64,000 bases of DNA from Anthoceros angustus (taxonomy: Eukaryota; Streptophyta; Anthocerotopsida; Anthocerotales; Anthocerotaceae), in contig MU008210.1 of NCBI GenBank assembly GCA_010909165.1, positions 1 to 64,000 on the forward strand, written 5' to 3'. Position 1 is the first letter of the stretch; each line of letters starts with the position of its first letter. This document shows, piece after piece, positions 31,128 through 42,614 of the stretch. The notes under the pieces were generated by a model. That model was not told the origin of the DNA. It searched no databases and was given only the letters and a program-made list of their open reading frames with translations. The position numbers and the translations under genes were made by a program.

Positions 31128-31700
31128 TCATCGGCGGCGGGCGACTTCCGATGTTACACACTTGGTAAGCCTCATCCACGTACCAATAATCACCGGGCAT
31201 GATTCCACGTGATTCCACGGCATGCGGTGCTCGGATACATTCCGGTTGGTGTGTCGGTTTGATGACAAATTGAGCAATACACCAAGCTGTCTTGCGGTGA
31301 GGTGACCTCCGTGGAGCTTGATTTTCACAGCCTTGACCTCCAATTCTGTCAATCTTTTTGTCAAAGCCTCCACTTGCCCTGCAATCCCTCCTCCTGCAGT
31401 GGACGTCTCTCCCTTCTCCATCCGTCGAACCGTCTTCCCTTTCCTCTCCTTCTCCAGCGCACGTTCAGCTTCCTCCTGCCTCTTCTTGACCTTCTCCAAG
31501 TCCTTCCTCATACGTCGTTCATAGGCTTTCTCGGATTCTTCATCCGACGTGGAGCTCTCTTGGGTACCACTCTCCTCACTTGTAGAAGAAGAAGATGGGG
31601 ACGAGCTGGAAGAGGAAGAAGAAGAAGAAGAAGAGCTAGACCTCCTGGACCCCTTCCTCTTCTTATGACTCCTTCTCTTTTTCCTCCTTCTTCCTAGCTT
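31128..31700 (-). pseudogene. gag: Gag carboxyl part: Ser tract and coiled coil
   Basis: The frame 31,128-31,511 has RRMRKDLEKVKKRQEEAERA, then ALEKERKGKTVRRMEKGE and QVEALTKRLTELEVKAVKI, a strong coiled coil. Just upstream (31,575-31,645) a run of GAA on the plus strand encodes a poly-Ser tract on the minus strand, next to RRRK-rich sequence. The gag at 3.4-4.0 kb has the same order, with Glu in place of Ser. The coiled coil may drive gag oligomerisation, by inference. Confidence 0.6.
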
Positions 31701-32200
31701 GATTCCCTCCTCCTAATCGGATTGCTCCGGTAATGTCTTAGTCCCCACGCAATGTACCTCCATCTTTCGAGATAGTCCACTCACAAACCAGTCCAACGCT
31801 TGCTCTTGTGAGTATCACGATGTGGGTGGATTTCCGGGCATCACGGCGCACACTTTCGATCGAGGTAGCCATAGAACCTCTCAACATAATCAAACAAGGA
31901 CTCCCTCTTCTTCCTACGGAGTTCTCAATTTTGCCGGTGTGGTGGCGTGGCGAGACCCGAAATCGATTGAAGGCGCCTTCAAAGAATCCCGGTCTGACTT
32001 GCCCGTAAGTTCATTGTACCAGCTGGGCATGCCCCTCGGCAACCCGGGAAAGATCGCGTCGATCGGCGGCCGTATCCTCCAGTTAGCATGAGAAACATGC
32101 TCAAAGTGCGCCTAAGCGCTCTGCGTCGTCCCTTCCTCTTTTCCCCAAACTTGACATCTGCTGGCTGGGGTTGTGGCAAGCCCCTCCTACACCGATTCCA
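31701..32200 (-). pseudogene. gag: Gag capsid domain
   Basis: The frame 31,979-32,179 reads ADVKFGEKRKG and then a frame-shifted stretch whose neighbouring frame has TFEHVSHANW and PGLPRGMPSWY-like words. Towards lower coordinates, KRESLFDYVERFYGYL-like words near 31,880 give the carboxyl helix of a retrotransposon gag domain. The second copy at 51,550-52,060 has QQYVRFGEKQRGEDAQAFVQ and TFEHVTHANLEASTADCLQN. Capsid forms the virus-like particle in which reverse transcription takes place. Confidence 0.65.
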
Positions 32201-33040
32201 CTCGGATCCCTAGTCCGGATGAGCTCGGCGTACTTGCGCCCCCACCTCTTCTGCGGGTAAGTTATCCAACCAAAGTTCTGCGGAAGGGTGTTACGCACAA
32301 AAATTTGGGCCTGCTGTGGGATGGCGTCTCCCTAGGCGTTCGTCCCAAGATGGTGAGCTGGGCGTGATCCTATCAAGGCGCTCCAGATCCTCGAGACCAG
32401 GCTGAATTTCTCTTGCTCACCCTTCCTTCTTCACTTTCATTTCGCTAGAGGTTGAGCTAGACCCATCACTTCGAAGGTCCAGCGTTGAGGAGGCCCGTGC
32501 TGGTAGCTGAACTTGAATCGCGCTCGATGGTGCTTCCCCTCGCTTTCCTCTTCACACCAACTCCTCTTCAACCACCTCCTTCCCACACGGTGATTTCGGC
32601 GTCCCTTCTCCGAGCGTTTTTGAATCACTTGGCTCCCCTTGTAGGCAAGGGCAAAAAGCCTCCTCCTCAAGCGCCCTTAGCTCTTCCTCCTCCCAGGAGC
32701 CGCAACCACCATTGCGTTTTCCTCCCTCCATTGATTTCTTCTTGCAGCTCTTAGATCTCTTGCGATGTGGGGTGACCTCCTATGGTTTCTCCTCTCCCCT
32801 CCCTCGCATGCAAGCATCCTCATAGCCTCCAAAACACGGTTGTTAAAGAAAAATCAGCCAACCGCCATGCGCCATTCTTGCTGCGGGAACACAAAAATCA
32901 CACCATTCGGAGGCGTGGGCTCCTCCTTCACAACGCACGGGTTCCAGGACGTGTAGGCCTCTGCCTAGACCCCGCTCTACCTCCTTACAAGATCCTCTCG
33001 GCTCATCTGCAAGCTAGCGAAAATCTCAAAATTTCAGGTT
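32201..33040 (-). pseudogene. gag: Gag amino-terminal region and leader
   Basis: The frame 32,437-32,670 has MRRRLFALAYKGSQVIQ and then an acidic stretch, CEEESEGKHHRARFKFSYQH. A copy at 52,862-53,080 matches it closely. The frame 32,101-32,298 (MRNTLPQNFGWI, then a GRKYAELIRTRDPSG word) leads into the capsid. The start codon of gag is not certain. The last 200-300 bases before the PBS are probably leader. The plus-strand 277-codon frame at 32,782-33,615 crosses leader, PBS and LTR and is a shadow. Confidence 0.5.
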
Positions 33041-33048
33041 TGCCACAA

Positions 33049-33062
33049 GTCCCGCAGCGCCA
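33049..33062 (-). promoter_or_regulatory. Primer-binding site of LTR F element
   Basis: TGGCGCTGCGGGAC on the minus strand, four bases inside LTR F. It is four bases shorter than the site at 53,471-53,488. Confidence 0.75.
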
Positions 33063-33066
33063 AAAA

Positions 33067-34121
33067 TGTGGGAGGCAGATCCGGGGCTCCGAGATGCACC
33101 CTCTAGCGGCCACACTTATCCCCAGTCGTTTCGTCGTTGGGTTTCGTCCCATGAGACTTGGGAGCAGTCGAATCTTGAGAAATCCGTCACTACACTGCAC
33201 TACACTACCTCAGCCTTCTAAACAAGCAAGGCGCCCTCTCACGCTCCCTCTACAGCAGCTCGCCCGCCGTCGCCGTAAACTCACCAAACCTCAACCTACA
33301 ACGACACCACAATTGCAGTTCGTCTTAAGACAAGGTGTCTATCACGGGCGCCAGGGACCCCACGCAACCGTCCCTACTCCTAAGACACTCTTCTCCACGG
33401 GCGCCCTCTTACTTGCAGTTGGGATTCGTCCCTTAGGCTCACAGTGGCCTTGGTTTTCCTACACTCTAATTCCTCACAACTCTCTCAATCAACAACGCCC
33501 TCTTCTTCTCTACTCATCTACCCTTCCTTCCTCCACAATCTCCTACTCTAACACCAATTGCTGGCTCATTAATTCCAACTCGCCCTTACGGCTGGCGGGG
33601 TCCGTCAGGAATTGAGTTCTTCCTTGGGCGGTTGCTATGTGGTTTGCAGACAGCGAGAACCTCCGAGTCTTTCCAGTCTACCCTCAAGCCGAGAGTTCCT
33701 TGAGCATCGCCACACACTCAAAGCAAAACAATTCACACAACCATTCACAAGGGAGGCGGCTGCGGCGCTGCAAAGCAAGCCCTCCACCCGGCCTCCGACC
33801 GCGCGTTCTCCCTCTCTACGGACCTGCGTTGGCTTGCGGACGAAATTCTGCACAAAGTGAAGGACTCGGGAGGATGGGGCGCAAGACACGATAATTTTAC
33901 TTCACAAGCTCCTCCTTTTATAGGGAGGTCCTCACATCTGACCTCCCACAGCGCGCCCTCCAGCCCGCCTCCTTATTTTAGTGTATCCTGTTGCCGAATT
34001 TAAGTTCGACATCCAAGCATCTTGGGTAAAATTCTATTCTAGCAAAATTCACCTATGTGAGCCTTAATGGCTCCTGTCAACATTCCTATCTAGCTAGTCA
34101 ACACACCTCTGGTGACAAGCA
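33067..34121 (-). repeat. LTR F, 5' LTR of the most complete element
   Basis: About 1.06 kb from TGTGGGAGGCAGATCCGG to GACAAGCA. It shares the GATCCGGGGCTC type with E and G. The minus-strand TATA box CCCTATAAAA is at 33,917-33,926. On its far side lies not flanking DNA but the 3' internal end of another copy (34,122 on), with PPT, so the LTR serves as the 5' LTR of one element and the 3' LTR of the next. Confidence 0.85.
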
Positions 34122-34816
34122 TTAATGCTGTCCTCCTCTAAAGAAAAGTCTTCCCAAGTGGCATCTTGCCCCATGTCTTCAAGCTAATTTAAGGACTTCT
34201 TATGAATCCCTTCCTTATCTTGATGCCTATCTTGAGTTCCTTCCTCCAATAAAATAGCCGGGCTCTCTTAGCCTTGGCTCATCCTCGACTTCTCCTCTTC
34301 CTCTCACTTGTGGAGCAAGTGAGCTCCTTACTCTGCACCCATGTTGGGAGGTTGGTCTTCTCCTTGTGATTCTTGCTCCATTCAAGATCAACCCCTCTTC
34401 CTTCTTTCCGCAAGGGCCAAGGTACTCGCCTCCCTTGCCGTCAAATCCATGCTAGCGACCTTTGAATCCTGCTTCTTCCGCCCTCCTACCATGGTAGGAC
34501 CTTCTCCTACCACGGTGAGTCCCTCCTACCAGTAGGAACTCCTCCTACCAGTAGGAGTTCCTACAGGTTGTTCTTCTTCCTTACCCCTTCACAGGGTGAT
34601 TCTCTCCACATGCGGCTTCCCCTTCGCTTCTCCACAGTGCGAAGTTTCTTCCACCCTTGCTTGGGACACTCTCCAAGTCTAAGGCTTCCGGTTGGACTTG
34701 CATGAGGGCCTCCCTATCATCGTCATGAGGTCCCAACATCCTCCTCTCAGCTCATCGCAAGCTAGCGAAAATCTCAAAATTTCATTTGTTTAGCCACAAG
34801 TCCCGGGCGCCAAAAA
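34122..34816 (-). mobile_element. Element reduced to both internal ends
   Basis: Only 695 bases lie between LTR F and LTR G. 34,122-34,743 matches the PPT-side internal end (as at 22,017-22,680, with the palindrome cluster at 34,486-34,565). 34,744-34,816 matches the PBS-side leader (CTCATCGCAAGCTAGCGAAA as at 33,002). The join at about 34,743 removes more than 10 kb compared with the neighbour. The PBS, TGGCGCCCGGGAC on the minus strand, is at 34,800-34,812. Confidence 0.85.
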
Positions 34817-35840
34817 TGTGGGAGGCAGATCCGGGGCTCCGAGATGCACCCTCTAGCGGCCACACCCCCACGTTTCGTCGTTGGGTTTCGTCCCATGAGA
34901 CTTGGGAGCGAGATCTTGAGAAATCCGTCACTACTGCGCTACACACTACCTCAGCCTTCTAAACAAGCAAGGCGCCCTCTCACGCTCCTCTCTGGCAGCC
35001 CGCCCGCCCGTAAACTCACCAAACCTCAACCTACACAATTGCAGTTCGTCTTATGAGGTGTATCACGGGCGCCAGGGACCCCACCCACACCGCAACCGTC
35101 CCTACTCCTAAGACACTCTTCTCCACACGAGCGCCCTCTTGCTTGCAGTTGGGATTCGTCCCTTAGGCTCCTGTGGCCTTAGTTTTCCTACACTCTAATT
35201 CCTCACAACTCTCAATCAACAACGCCCTCTTCTTCTCTACTCATCTACCCTTCCTTCCTCCACAATCTCCTACTCTAACACCAATTGCTGGCTCATTAAT
35301 TCCAACTCGCCCTTACGGCTGCTGCACAGGTCCGTCTTGAGTTCTTCCTTGGGCGGTTGCTATGTGGTTTGCAGACAGCGAGAACCTCCGAGTCTTTCCT
35401 GCGGTCTACCCTCAAGCCGAGAGTTCCTTGAGCATCGCCACACACTCAAAGCAAAACAATTCACACAACCATTCACAAGGGAGGCGGCTAGCGGGCGCTG
35501 CAAAGCAAGCCCTCCGCACTCCGTGCGCGTTCTCCTCTCTACGGACCTGCGTTGGCTTGCGGTAGGCATTCTGCACAAAGTGAAGGACTCGGGAGGATGG
35601 GGCGCAAGACGATAATTTTACTTCACAAGCTCCTCCTTTTATAGGGAGGTCCTCACATCTGACCTCCCACTGGCGCCCTCTCACTCCTTATTTTAGTGTA
35701 TCCTGTTGTCGGACTTTAAGTTCGACATCCAAGCATCTTGGGTAAAATTCTATTCTAGCAAAATTCACCTATGTGAGCCTTAATGGCTCTGTCAACATTC
35801 CTATCTAGCTAGTCAACACACTCTCTTTGGGTGACAAGCA
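34817..35840 (-). repeat. LTR G
   Basis: About 1.02 kb, TGTGGGAGGCAGATCCGG to GACAAGCA. Very close to LTR F apart from short indels. The minus-strand TATA box is at 35,637-35,646. The PPT follows at 35,850-35,858. Confidence 0.85.
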
Positions 35841-38800
35841 TTAATGCTGTCCTCCTCTAAAGAAAAGTCTTCCCAAGTGGCATCTTGCCCCATGTCTTCA
35901 AGCTAATTTAAGGACTTCTTATGAATCCCTTCCTTATCTTGATGCCTATCTTGAGTTCCTTCCTCCAATAAAATAGCCGGGCTCTCTTAGCCCGGCTCAT
36001 CCTCGACTTCTCCTCTTCCTCTCACTTGTGGAGCAAGTGAGCTCCTCTGCACCCATGTTGGGAGGTTGGTCTTCTCCTTGTGATTCTTGCTCCATTCTGC
36101 AAGATCAACCCCTCTTCCTTCTTTCACCCAAGGGCCAAGGTACTCGCCTCCCTTGCCGTCAAATCCATGCTAGCGACCTTTGAATCCTGCTTCTTCCTCC
36201 TACCATGGTAGGACCTTCTCCTACCACGGTAGGAGTCCCTCCTACCAGTAGGAACTCCTACCAGTAGGAGTTCCTACGGTCGTTTCTTCTTCCTTACCCC
36301 TTCACAGGGTGATTCTCTCCACACAGCTTCCCCGCTTTCGCTTCTCCACAGTGCGAAGTTTCTCCACCCTGTTGCTTGGGACACTCTCCAAGTCTAAGGC
36401 TTCCGGTTGGACTTGCATGAGGGCCTCCCTATCATCGTCATGAGGTCCCAACATCCTCCTCTCGCAAGTCGCAACTCGTTAGTGGCCTTGAGTACCTTGT
36501 TGTGAAGATGGGCTGCAAATCGTTGTTGTGCCATCTCCAATTCTTCGTAATCCTCAAGCCATACTCCATGCTCACACTTGCTTTTGTAAGCATCTCGCTC
36601 CAAGGCCAGCTCACGGTCTTGACATGGAGAGCCACATTCTCTCCTCTCATTACTGCGGTTGGCGGATCAATCTCTCTTGTAGGGCATAATCAGCCCGAAA
36701 TCTACGCTCCCTCACGCCAACATATCTTTGCACCGCCTCATGACGGCCTTTCTCCTTTGCCATTTCTTCCTCCAACTCCCCTATCCTCCTAGGAGTTGTG
36801 CACTCTCCGTTCTTTGGACTTCTCGTTCCATTTCCAATCTTTGGACAAAATGTGTCCGTTCTTCCAGCTCTTCTTCCTTCAATTCCAGCCTCCGGATTTC
36901 TCCCAGCTCCTTTTCCATGTCACTAATCTTCACTGTGTGGCTATGACCGCTCATGTCGCCTACTTGCCTTTGTCTTTGTCCTCATTTCTTTAGATTGCTC
37001 TCGTCTTGACCTTTCCTCCATTAGCACTTGCTTGTCTTGCCTTCTTTTCCATGTCGCACCATGTGAGCAAGTTGCTCCACCTTCTCCTCTCGAGCTGCCA
37101 ATTGCTTGGTAAGAGCCTTGTTCTCCGAATATGAGTTGTTTGCCTCCTGTGGCCTTGTTTCAAGACTCTTTTCCAAGTGCTCCACTTGAGCTTCCATCCT
37201 CATAACATCCTCCACCTGGGTTTCCTCGCCTACGCAATTTCCCTTGCTTGGTAGGTCCTTGTCTTCTCCGCTCCGTCTTCAAGAATTCAACTCTCCTCTT
37301 GGCGGCTCCTACATCTACCTTCTTGAACATCTCCCCTATGCGCATCTCCTCCAACATGTCTAAGTCTCCTTTCTTACCTCCGGAGACTCAAGGCCTTTGC
37401 CTTGCTCATGGGATCTTACATCCCTTGCTTCCCTATGATGAGCTCCCGCTCATCACTTGGTGAGCAACTCCTCCCACCGTGACTCCATCCGCTCGCCCAC
37501 CTAGCAGGGCCGGTTGCCTTCTTATCTCCTCTTGGGAGCTTCCAAACCGTGACTTCCTTTTCCCTCCTACCGTGGTAGGAGGTGCTCACCGTAGGACTAC
37601 TTCCCTACCGTGGTAGGACTAATTCTGCCGTGGGCCTTGTCATGAGGAGGGCGAAGGGGTCCCAAACCCTGTGGGAACACCTCCCACCCTCGCGGGATTC
37701 CACCCATGGTAGGATCTATCCTACCTTCCATCTCCGCATCTTCCGCGGTCCAAACTTCAAATCCCCTACAACTTCTCCTTGCAAGTCCTCCTGCACATCC
37801 TCGGCCTATCTTTGGAGGATTCCTTCCGCAATAATGTCCGGTGGTGGCACCTCCTTTAGGCAAAGCACCAAGCACTCCTGTCCCTCTCACAGTAAGTACA
37901 CAATGTTAAAGGGATGCTTGGAATCATCCAACTCCTTACTTGTGAGTAGCCCCTCTACTTCCCACAAATGCACTAGATAAGTGCTAAGATAGCACGGCCG
38001 TGGACTGTCTTCATCCGACGCGTTGGGTTTCAGCAACTTTTCCCGGTGGTAGATGTATGCTTCATACATGATGAGCCCCCAATCCGGCTTCGCTCCTTGA
38101 GTGATCTTCCACAGAAAATGGAGGAAGGTAGTGCTGAAATATGACACCCTTGGATTGCTCACCAGGCCCAAAACAATTCTTGTGAACAATCTCCACTTGG
38201 GCTCCAAGATTTGGTCCGTCCAACCATTCTTAGACTTAGCCTTCATGCCCCTTGCATAAGTGTAAGGGCTCCCTTGGGAAGATCCGCCGTTGATGCACGC
38301 TTGCCTCCGCTCGTTCCTTCCATCAAGCGTGATTCCGCTATCCTCGCTATCCGCTGCCATATACAGCGTATGCTCCTTATCCAACACCGTGGATCCGTCC
38401 GTCGTTTCTGTCCGGTAAGGCGGCCAATTCCTCTTCCGTCTGCTGCAAATTAGCAAAACACTCTTCTATCAATTCAAGGTTGGTGTAGGACCAATGCCCA
38501 TACACCCACTCTATATATTCTCCTCTGCTGCCCAAGGTCGAAAGTCGAAAGGTCTCTAGAGGATAGCTGGCCTGCATAGCACGTAAACAAGGGCATGTCA
38601 AATTTCCACCCTCAGTCGATCCTCCCGCCTTAGACCTCTTGCAGCTCCTGCGCCACCTCCTTGGTGGACGCTCCTTCCTTAGCTACTACCTCCTTGCCCT
38701 TGGTCATGGTGGGCTTGGTCATGGCCTCCTTGGTTAGTACTTGCAGAAATTGAAGAAAAGTGATGCCTCTCCTGCAATTCCTGCTCACCGACTTCTTATC

Positions 38801-39265
38801 CTTGCAAACGTTTCTCCTCCTCCTCGATTTGCTCTTGCTCACAGCTCAAAGGTCCTTGCCCTTGCTCTCCTTCCTCAGCCCTTACACCTTGGCGTCTCAA
38901 AACCCGATTTTTCACTGCAAAAATTCCCCACGGACTCTTACACCCCACATCAATTTAGGAGCCCTTCCTGCACGGTTTCCTAGCAATCTTGCCACGCTCC
39001 ACCCTCCTAGGCACCCTCACGAGCTTGGCAAGTGTTGGGTTGCCCCAACCTTCTTCTCCCTTCTCTTCTTCTCTTTTCCTCCTTCTTCCTCTCTTGGGCG
39101 CTGGTGGTTGCCTCCTTGCTGAGCTTGCGCCCCTTCTTCTCCTCCTCAACACAGGCGCGTGTCAGTGGCGGTGCTGTATGGGGGCCTTGGGCAGCTTGAG
39201 GTGTGGCGCCTTCTGCTGTGAGGCCGTCTCTTCAAGTTTCGAGTTGTGGCCTCCTGCGGGCACTG
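35841..39265 (-). pseudogene. Extra ORF region, copy H
   Basis: Minus-strand copy of the 22,017-25,440 tract. It has the PPT-overlapping end with palindromes (36,198-36,282), the coiled coil (36,300-37,385; MERDAYKSKCEHGVWLEDYE and KALTKQLAAREEKVEQLAHM are readable), the mid palindromes (37,565-37,717), the globular middle (37,887-38,456, the longest open copy in the window at 189 codons) and the basic amino part (38,600-39,265). This is the best copy for judging the middle domain. The remaining frame breaks are few and fall at CG-rich words. Confidence 0.55.
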
Positions 39266-39535
39266 CGACCACTTTTATAAGTCACCCAAGGGTTAGAAAA
39301 GTAACTACCATTCTATCCTGCCCTTGGATGTGTGCCACGTGGCCCTCCCACCATTGATGTTAGTTTCCTAATTTACTTATACTAAAATACCAATTTCCCT
39401 ATTTTCTAATTTCTAAGAAAATTAGCCTCTAATTTCTTAATTACCTATTTTGGCCTATTTATCTAGTCCACTAAAAGACTCTATATATAGCAAGCCTATC
39501 CTGCCTAAAACATAATCTACTTTCCTTAGAAACCT
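39266..39535 (-). promoter_or_regulatory. Internal promoter block, copy H
   Basis: TATA CTTATAAAAG on the minus strand (39,272-39,281), G-box CACGTG (39,336-39,341), AT-rich stretch and palindromic TATA CTATATATAG (39,481-39,490), in the same order and spacing as at 25.45-25.68 kb. Confidence 0.6.
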
Positions 39536-39537
39536 AT

Positions 39538-39789
39538 CTCCTACCGTGGTAGGACATCCTCCTACCATGGTAGGCGTTCTCCCCCTTCTCCTACCACGGT
39601 AGGAGTTTCTCCTACGGCGGTAGGATACCTTCCTACCCTCTCCTACCATGGTAGGAGCTATTCCTAGGTAGGTGATCAAAACACTAGCGGGGTCCTCCTA
39701 CGGTGGTAGGATCTCTCCTACCCTCGTCTACCATGGTAGGAGTTTCTCCTGTGGTAGGACACCTCCTACCACTCATGTAGGTTACCTTT
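39538..39789. repeat. Palindrome array, copy H
   Basis: The least eroded minus-orientation array. It keeps CCTACGGCGGTAGG at 39,611-39,624, where copies F, I and J have lost several bases. About nine dyads in 250 bases. Confidence 0.8.
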
Positions 39790-40030
39790 TCTCCTCACCA
39801 GGTCGTTTTGACCCGTTTCTTTTCCTGCATATCCTCTGCCTTCCCATGGTCCTACAACTCCCGCTCAAAAGGAGCAAAAATTTCCTTGCATGTCTTCACC
39901 AAACCATTTCTAGCAAAGAGTGTGGGCTGTTTCAAAGCGAACTCATTTAAGCTAGTTGCCCAAACTTTTGCGTTCCACATACTCCTCTTCCTCCTCCTCC
40001 TCCTTCCTCCTCCTTCCCCATTCACTCTAG
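39790..40030 (-). pseudogene. pol: Post-integrase tail, copy H, truncated
   Basis: Has SMWNAKVWATSLNEFALKQP and TLFARNGLVKTCKEIFAPFE (frame 39,852-40,070). Homology to the family stops at about 40,040, where CCT-rich sequence begins. No integrase, RT or gag follows before LTR H. Confidence 0.6.
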
Positions 40031-41060
40031 TTGGCGGCATCCACCTCATTGCGGTCCCATCTCTTCCCATCTAATCCCATCACCAAACCACCTCCTCCTC
40101 CTTGGTCATCCATACCTCAAGTCCAAAATTGTCTTTCTCGGATCGGCGCCTCCTCTTCCACCTCCTCCTTCCTCCTCCTTTCTCCTACCCTCTCCTACCA
40201 TGGTAGGAGTTTCTCCTCACCTTTTTGTTCCTACCTTTTGGTCTTCCCTCTTTTTCTTTGGTAGAAATTTCTTCTCTTCCACGCATCACGGACTCATCTA
40301 AATTTCTCCTCGATTTCCTCCTTGGGCTCCTCCTTCCATCACCTCTAGCGGCTTCCTTGAAAGGCCACTTCTACCTCTGGCACTTGCATGCATAGATGGA
40401 CATGGTGATAAATCTAGGAGAAAAGCTTCAACCTCTCTTCACACAACTTGTCGAAATTGGGCTCGATTTTCCTTGACAACCATGAACATGGTGACAAATA
40501 ATCTTGCTAACCTCTTGCGAGAAAACATAGGAGCATCTCCATCAGCTGTCTTTGTTGCCAAATCTCACATTGATAGTTGGGTTCCAATTCCCCGCCTTAA
40601 CCGGTGTCGCTCTCCTGCTTTACCCAGGCAGTTCCATCACCAAACCACCTCCTCCTCCTTTCTCCTACCCTCTCCTACCAATTCCTCCCAATCCCTCCTC
40701 CTTTCTCCTACCATGGTAGGAGTTTCTCCTACGGTGGTAGGACACCTCCTACCACGGTAGGAGTTTCTCCTACCCTCGTCTACCATGGTAGGACATCCTC
40801 CTACCATGGTAGGCGTTTTCCCTTTCTCCTACCATGGTAGGACATCCTCCTCCTCCTCCTCCTTTCCCCGGGCCTCGCGCCTCCTCCTCCTCCTTCCTCC
40901 TCCTCCTTCCTCCTCCTCGGCCACGCCCCCCTCGCCTTCCTCCTCCTCCTCCTTCCTCCTCCTTCCTCCTCCTTCCTCCTCCTTCCTCCTCTGCGTCGCG
41001 ACTCGCGATGTCGGATGATTGAGCTCCCTCGCCTTCCTCCTCCTCCTGCGGATCGATGTC
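40031..41060. repeat. CCT-rich low-complexity region with scattered palindromes
   Basis: Irregular runs of CCT and TTCCTCC (densest at 40,850-41,055), mixed with short pieces of the palindrome array (40,195-40,210, 40,709-40,850) and a repeated ATCACCAAACCACCTCCTCC word (40,077 and 40,636). Between 40,265 and 40,600 are a few hundred bases of ordinary sequence that I cannot assign. The open frames here are Ser/Pro- or Gly/Arg-rich shadows. Confidence 0.6.
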
Positions 41061-42290
41061 CTCGCCGGCTTCCCGGCGCTCCGACCATCGTTGTGCTCAG
41101 CGCTCCTTGTGGCCGTTGCTCCTTGTTTGAGCGGACTTGGTTACTTCCTAGTTAAGTTCCCCGGTTCCATCACCTCTCACGTTGCTCCACACCCCAATCC
41201 AACCCCTCGTTCTCAGTGTTGACTCAAGCCTATAATTTTGTCATTCCTAATTATACCAACCCCCTACCTCACATATATAGACTTTTAGTGGACATCCCAA
41301 GTCCATGGGCCAAGGAACATCGAGTTCCCCCTTTATTATCTAACCTAAATAAATGCCATAGGCCAGGGCGTTTCTTCTTGATACCTCCCCTTCAGCGACT
41401 TTTCCCACACTTGACCAAAAACCACTTCCACATCCCATTTCGCGATCGTTCCATAGGGGAAAAAGCTCCCTTTCCCAGACACCTCTCCCCATATTTGGTA
41501 CATCTGAGACCACCCCACCCCACCATGGTTGACTTTTCAAGCCCAGATCCCCCTTGAGCTTGTGAGCACTCACATGTTAAGGGGCTAGCCTCTGGGCTCA
41601 ATCCCAATCCCAAGAGATGGCAAAAATGGGCAAAATGGCAATTCCATTCACAGCAGCAAGCTGAGGCACAAAAGCTCAAGTGACCTTGGATCTCCTTAGA
41701 TCTTAAGGAAGGTTGACTCAAACCCAAAAAACTTCCTCGCAACCACCAGACTCTGGACAAAAGCAAAAATTTTGCCTCTTGCAAGAGCGGAAGCCTACCT
41801 TGGAAAATCTCCCCGTGACCAACTGATGGCTACTCAAGCCTCTCCCTAAGATCAACCCTCTTTAAAACCTCCTCCTTCCTCCTCCTTCCTCCAGCAAAAA
41901 AGCCTTAAGACTTGTCACAATTCCTCACTCCCAATCCACTTCCCATCTTGGTGGTAGACAATTTTCTCTCCTCCTTCCAACCACAACAAAGGAGAATGTC
42001 CCTCCTACACTTCCACCTCAACCCCTTATGTGAATGGAGAATCCCATGACCTCCAAACTATCATAGCTTCCTCTCCTCTCTTGAACCAATAATGTTCTCC
42101 AGAAGGACTTCCTCATGATGATGGCTCCCTGCTACCCTTTTTCCCTTGACCACTCAGTAGATCAAGGCGGAAGAGACACACCCCAAAAGATCCACAGGAT
42201 CCCCACGCCCTCATGATCACCCTCCACTCCACCCTGCAGAGTGACCGCCCTCCCACAGGTGGTGAGCTCCACTGGTGAGCTTCACCAGTG
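41061..42290. other. Unassigned region, mostly single-copy in this window
   Basis: No LTR or pol homology is seen except a short CTTGCAAGAGCGGAAG word (41,780), also found near 52,201. Open frames reach 130 codons (41,392-41,784, minus) but lack a recognisable motif, so I call no gene. It could be a gag or leader remnant, or flanking DNA carried into the element. Confidence 0.35.
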
Positions 42291-42365
42291 ACCACCTCCT
42301 CCTTCCTCCTCCTCCTTCCTCCTCTTCCTCCTCTTCCTCCTCTTCCTCCTCCTTCCTCCTCCCCC
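42291..42365. repeat. CCT/TTCCTCC microsatellite
   Basis: Repeats of CTTCCTCCT in a 75-base run. A shorter one is at 41,868-41,892. It resembles the 40.85-41.05 kb tract. Confidence 0.8.
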
Positions 42366-42614
42366 CACTAGCTTGCTAAGCAACCTCCTCCAAGGGTGAA
42401 GTTCTCCTCCCCCCACTGAGGAACCCCAAGACCCACCGGTTGACTCCCTAAATATGAAGACTCAAGATCCTTAGGTATACAAACCACGGGAGGAAAGAAA
42501 AATCCAACTCTCATCGCCTGGGAAGGAACAACTCAGCTTCCTCCTCACAACACTCTCTTAAGGCTTTGAACCACCTCTTACAAGATCCTATCCTAGCATT
42601 CAAAGTCCCAAGCG

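Noticed and set aside
32782-33615. Plus-strand open frame of 277 codons
   Set aside because: It crosses gag leader, PBS and half an LTR on the opposite strand to the element and is not kept in the copy at 53.2-53.6 kb.
41392-41784. Possible gene of 130 codons on the minus strand
   Set aside because: Contains no recognisable motif, has no copies for support, and its Trp/Ser/Cys-rich composition looks like chance.
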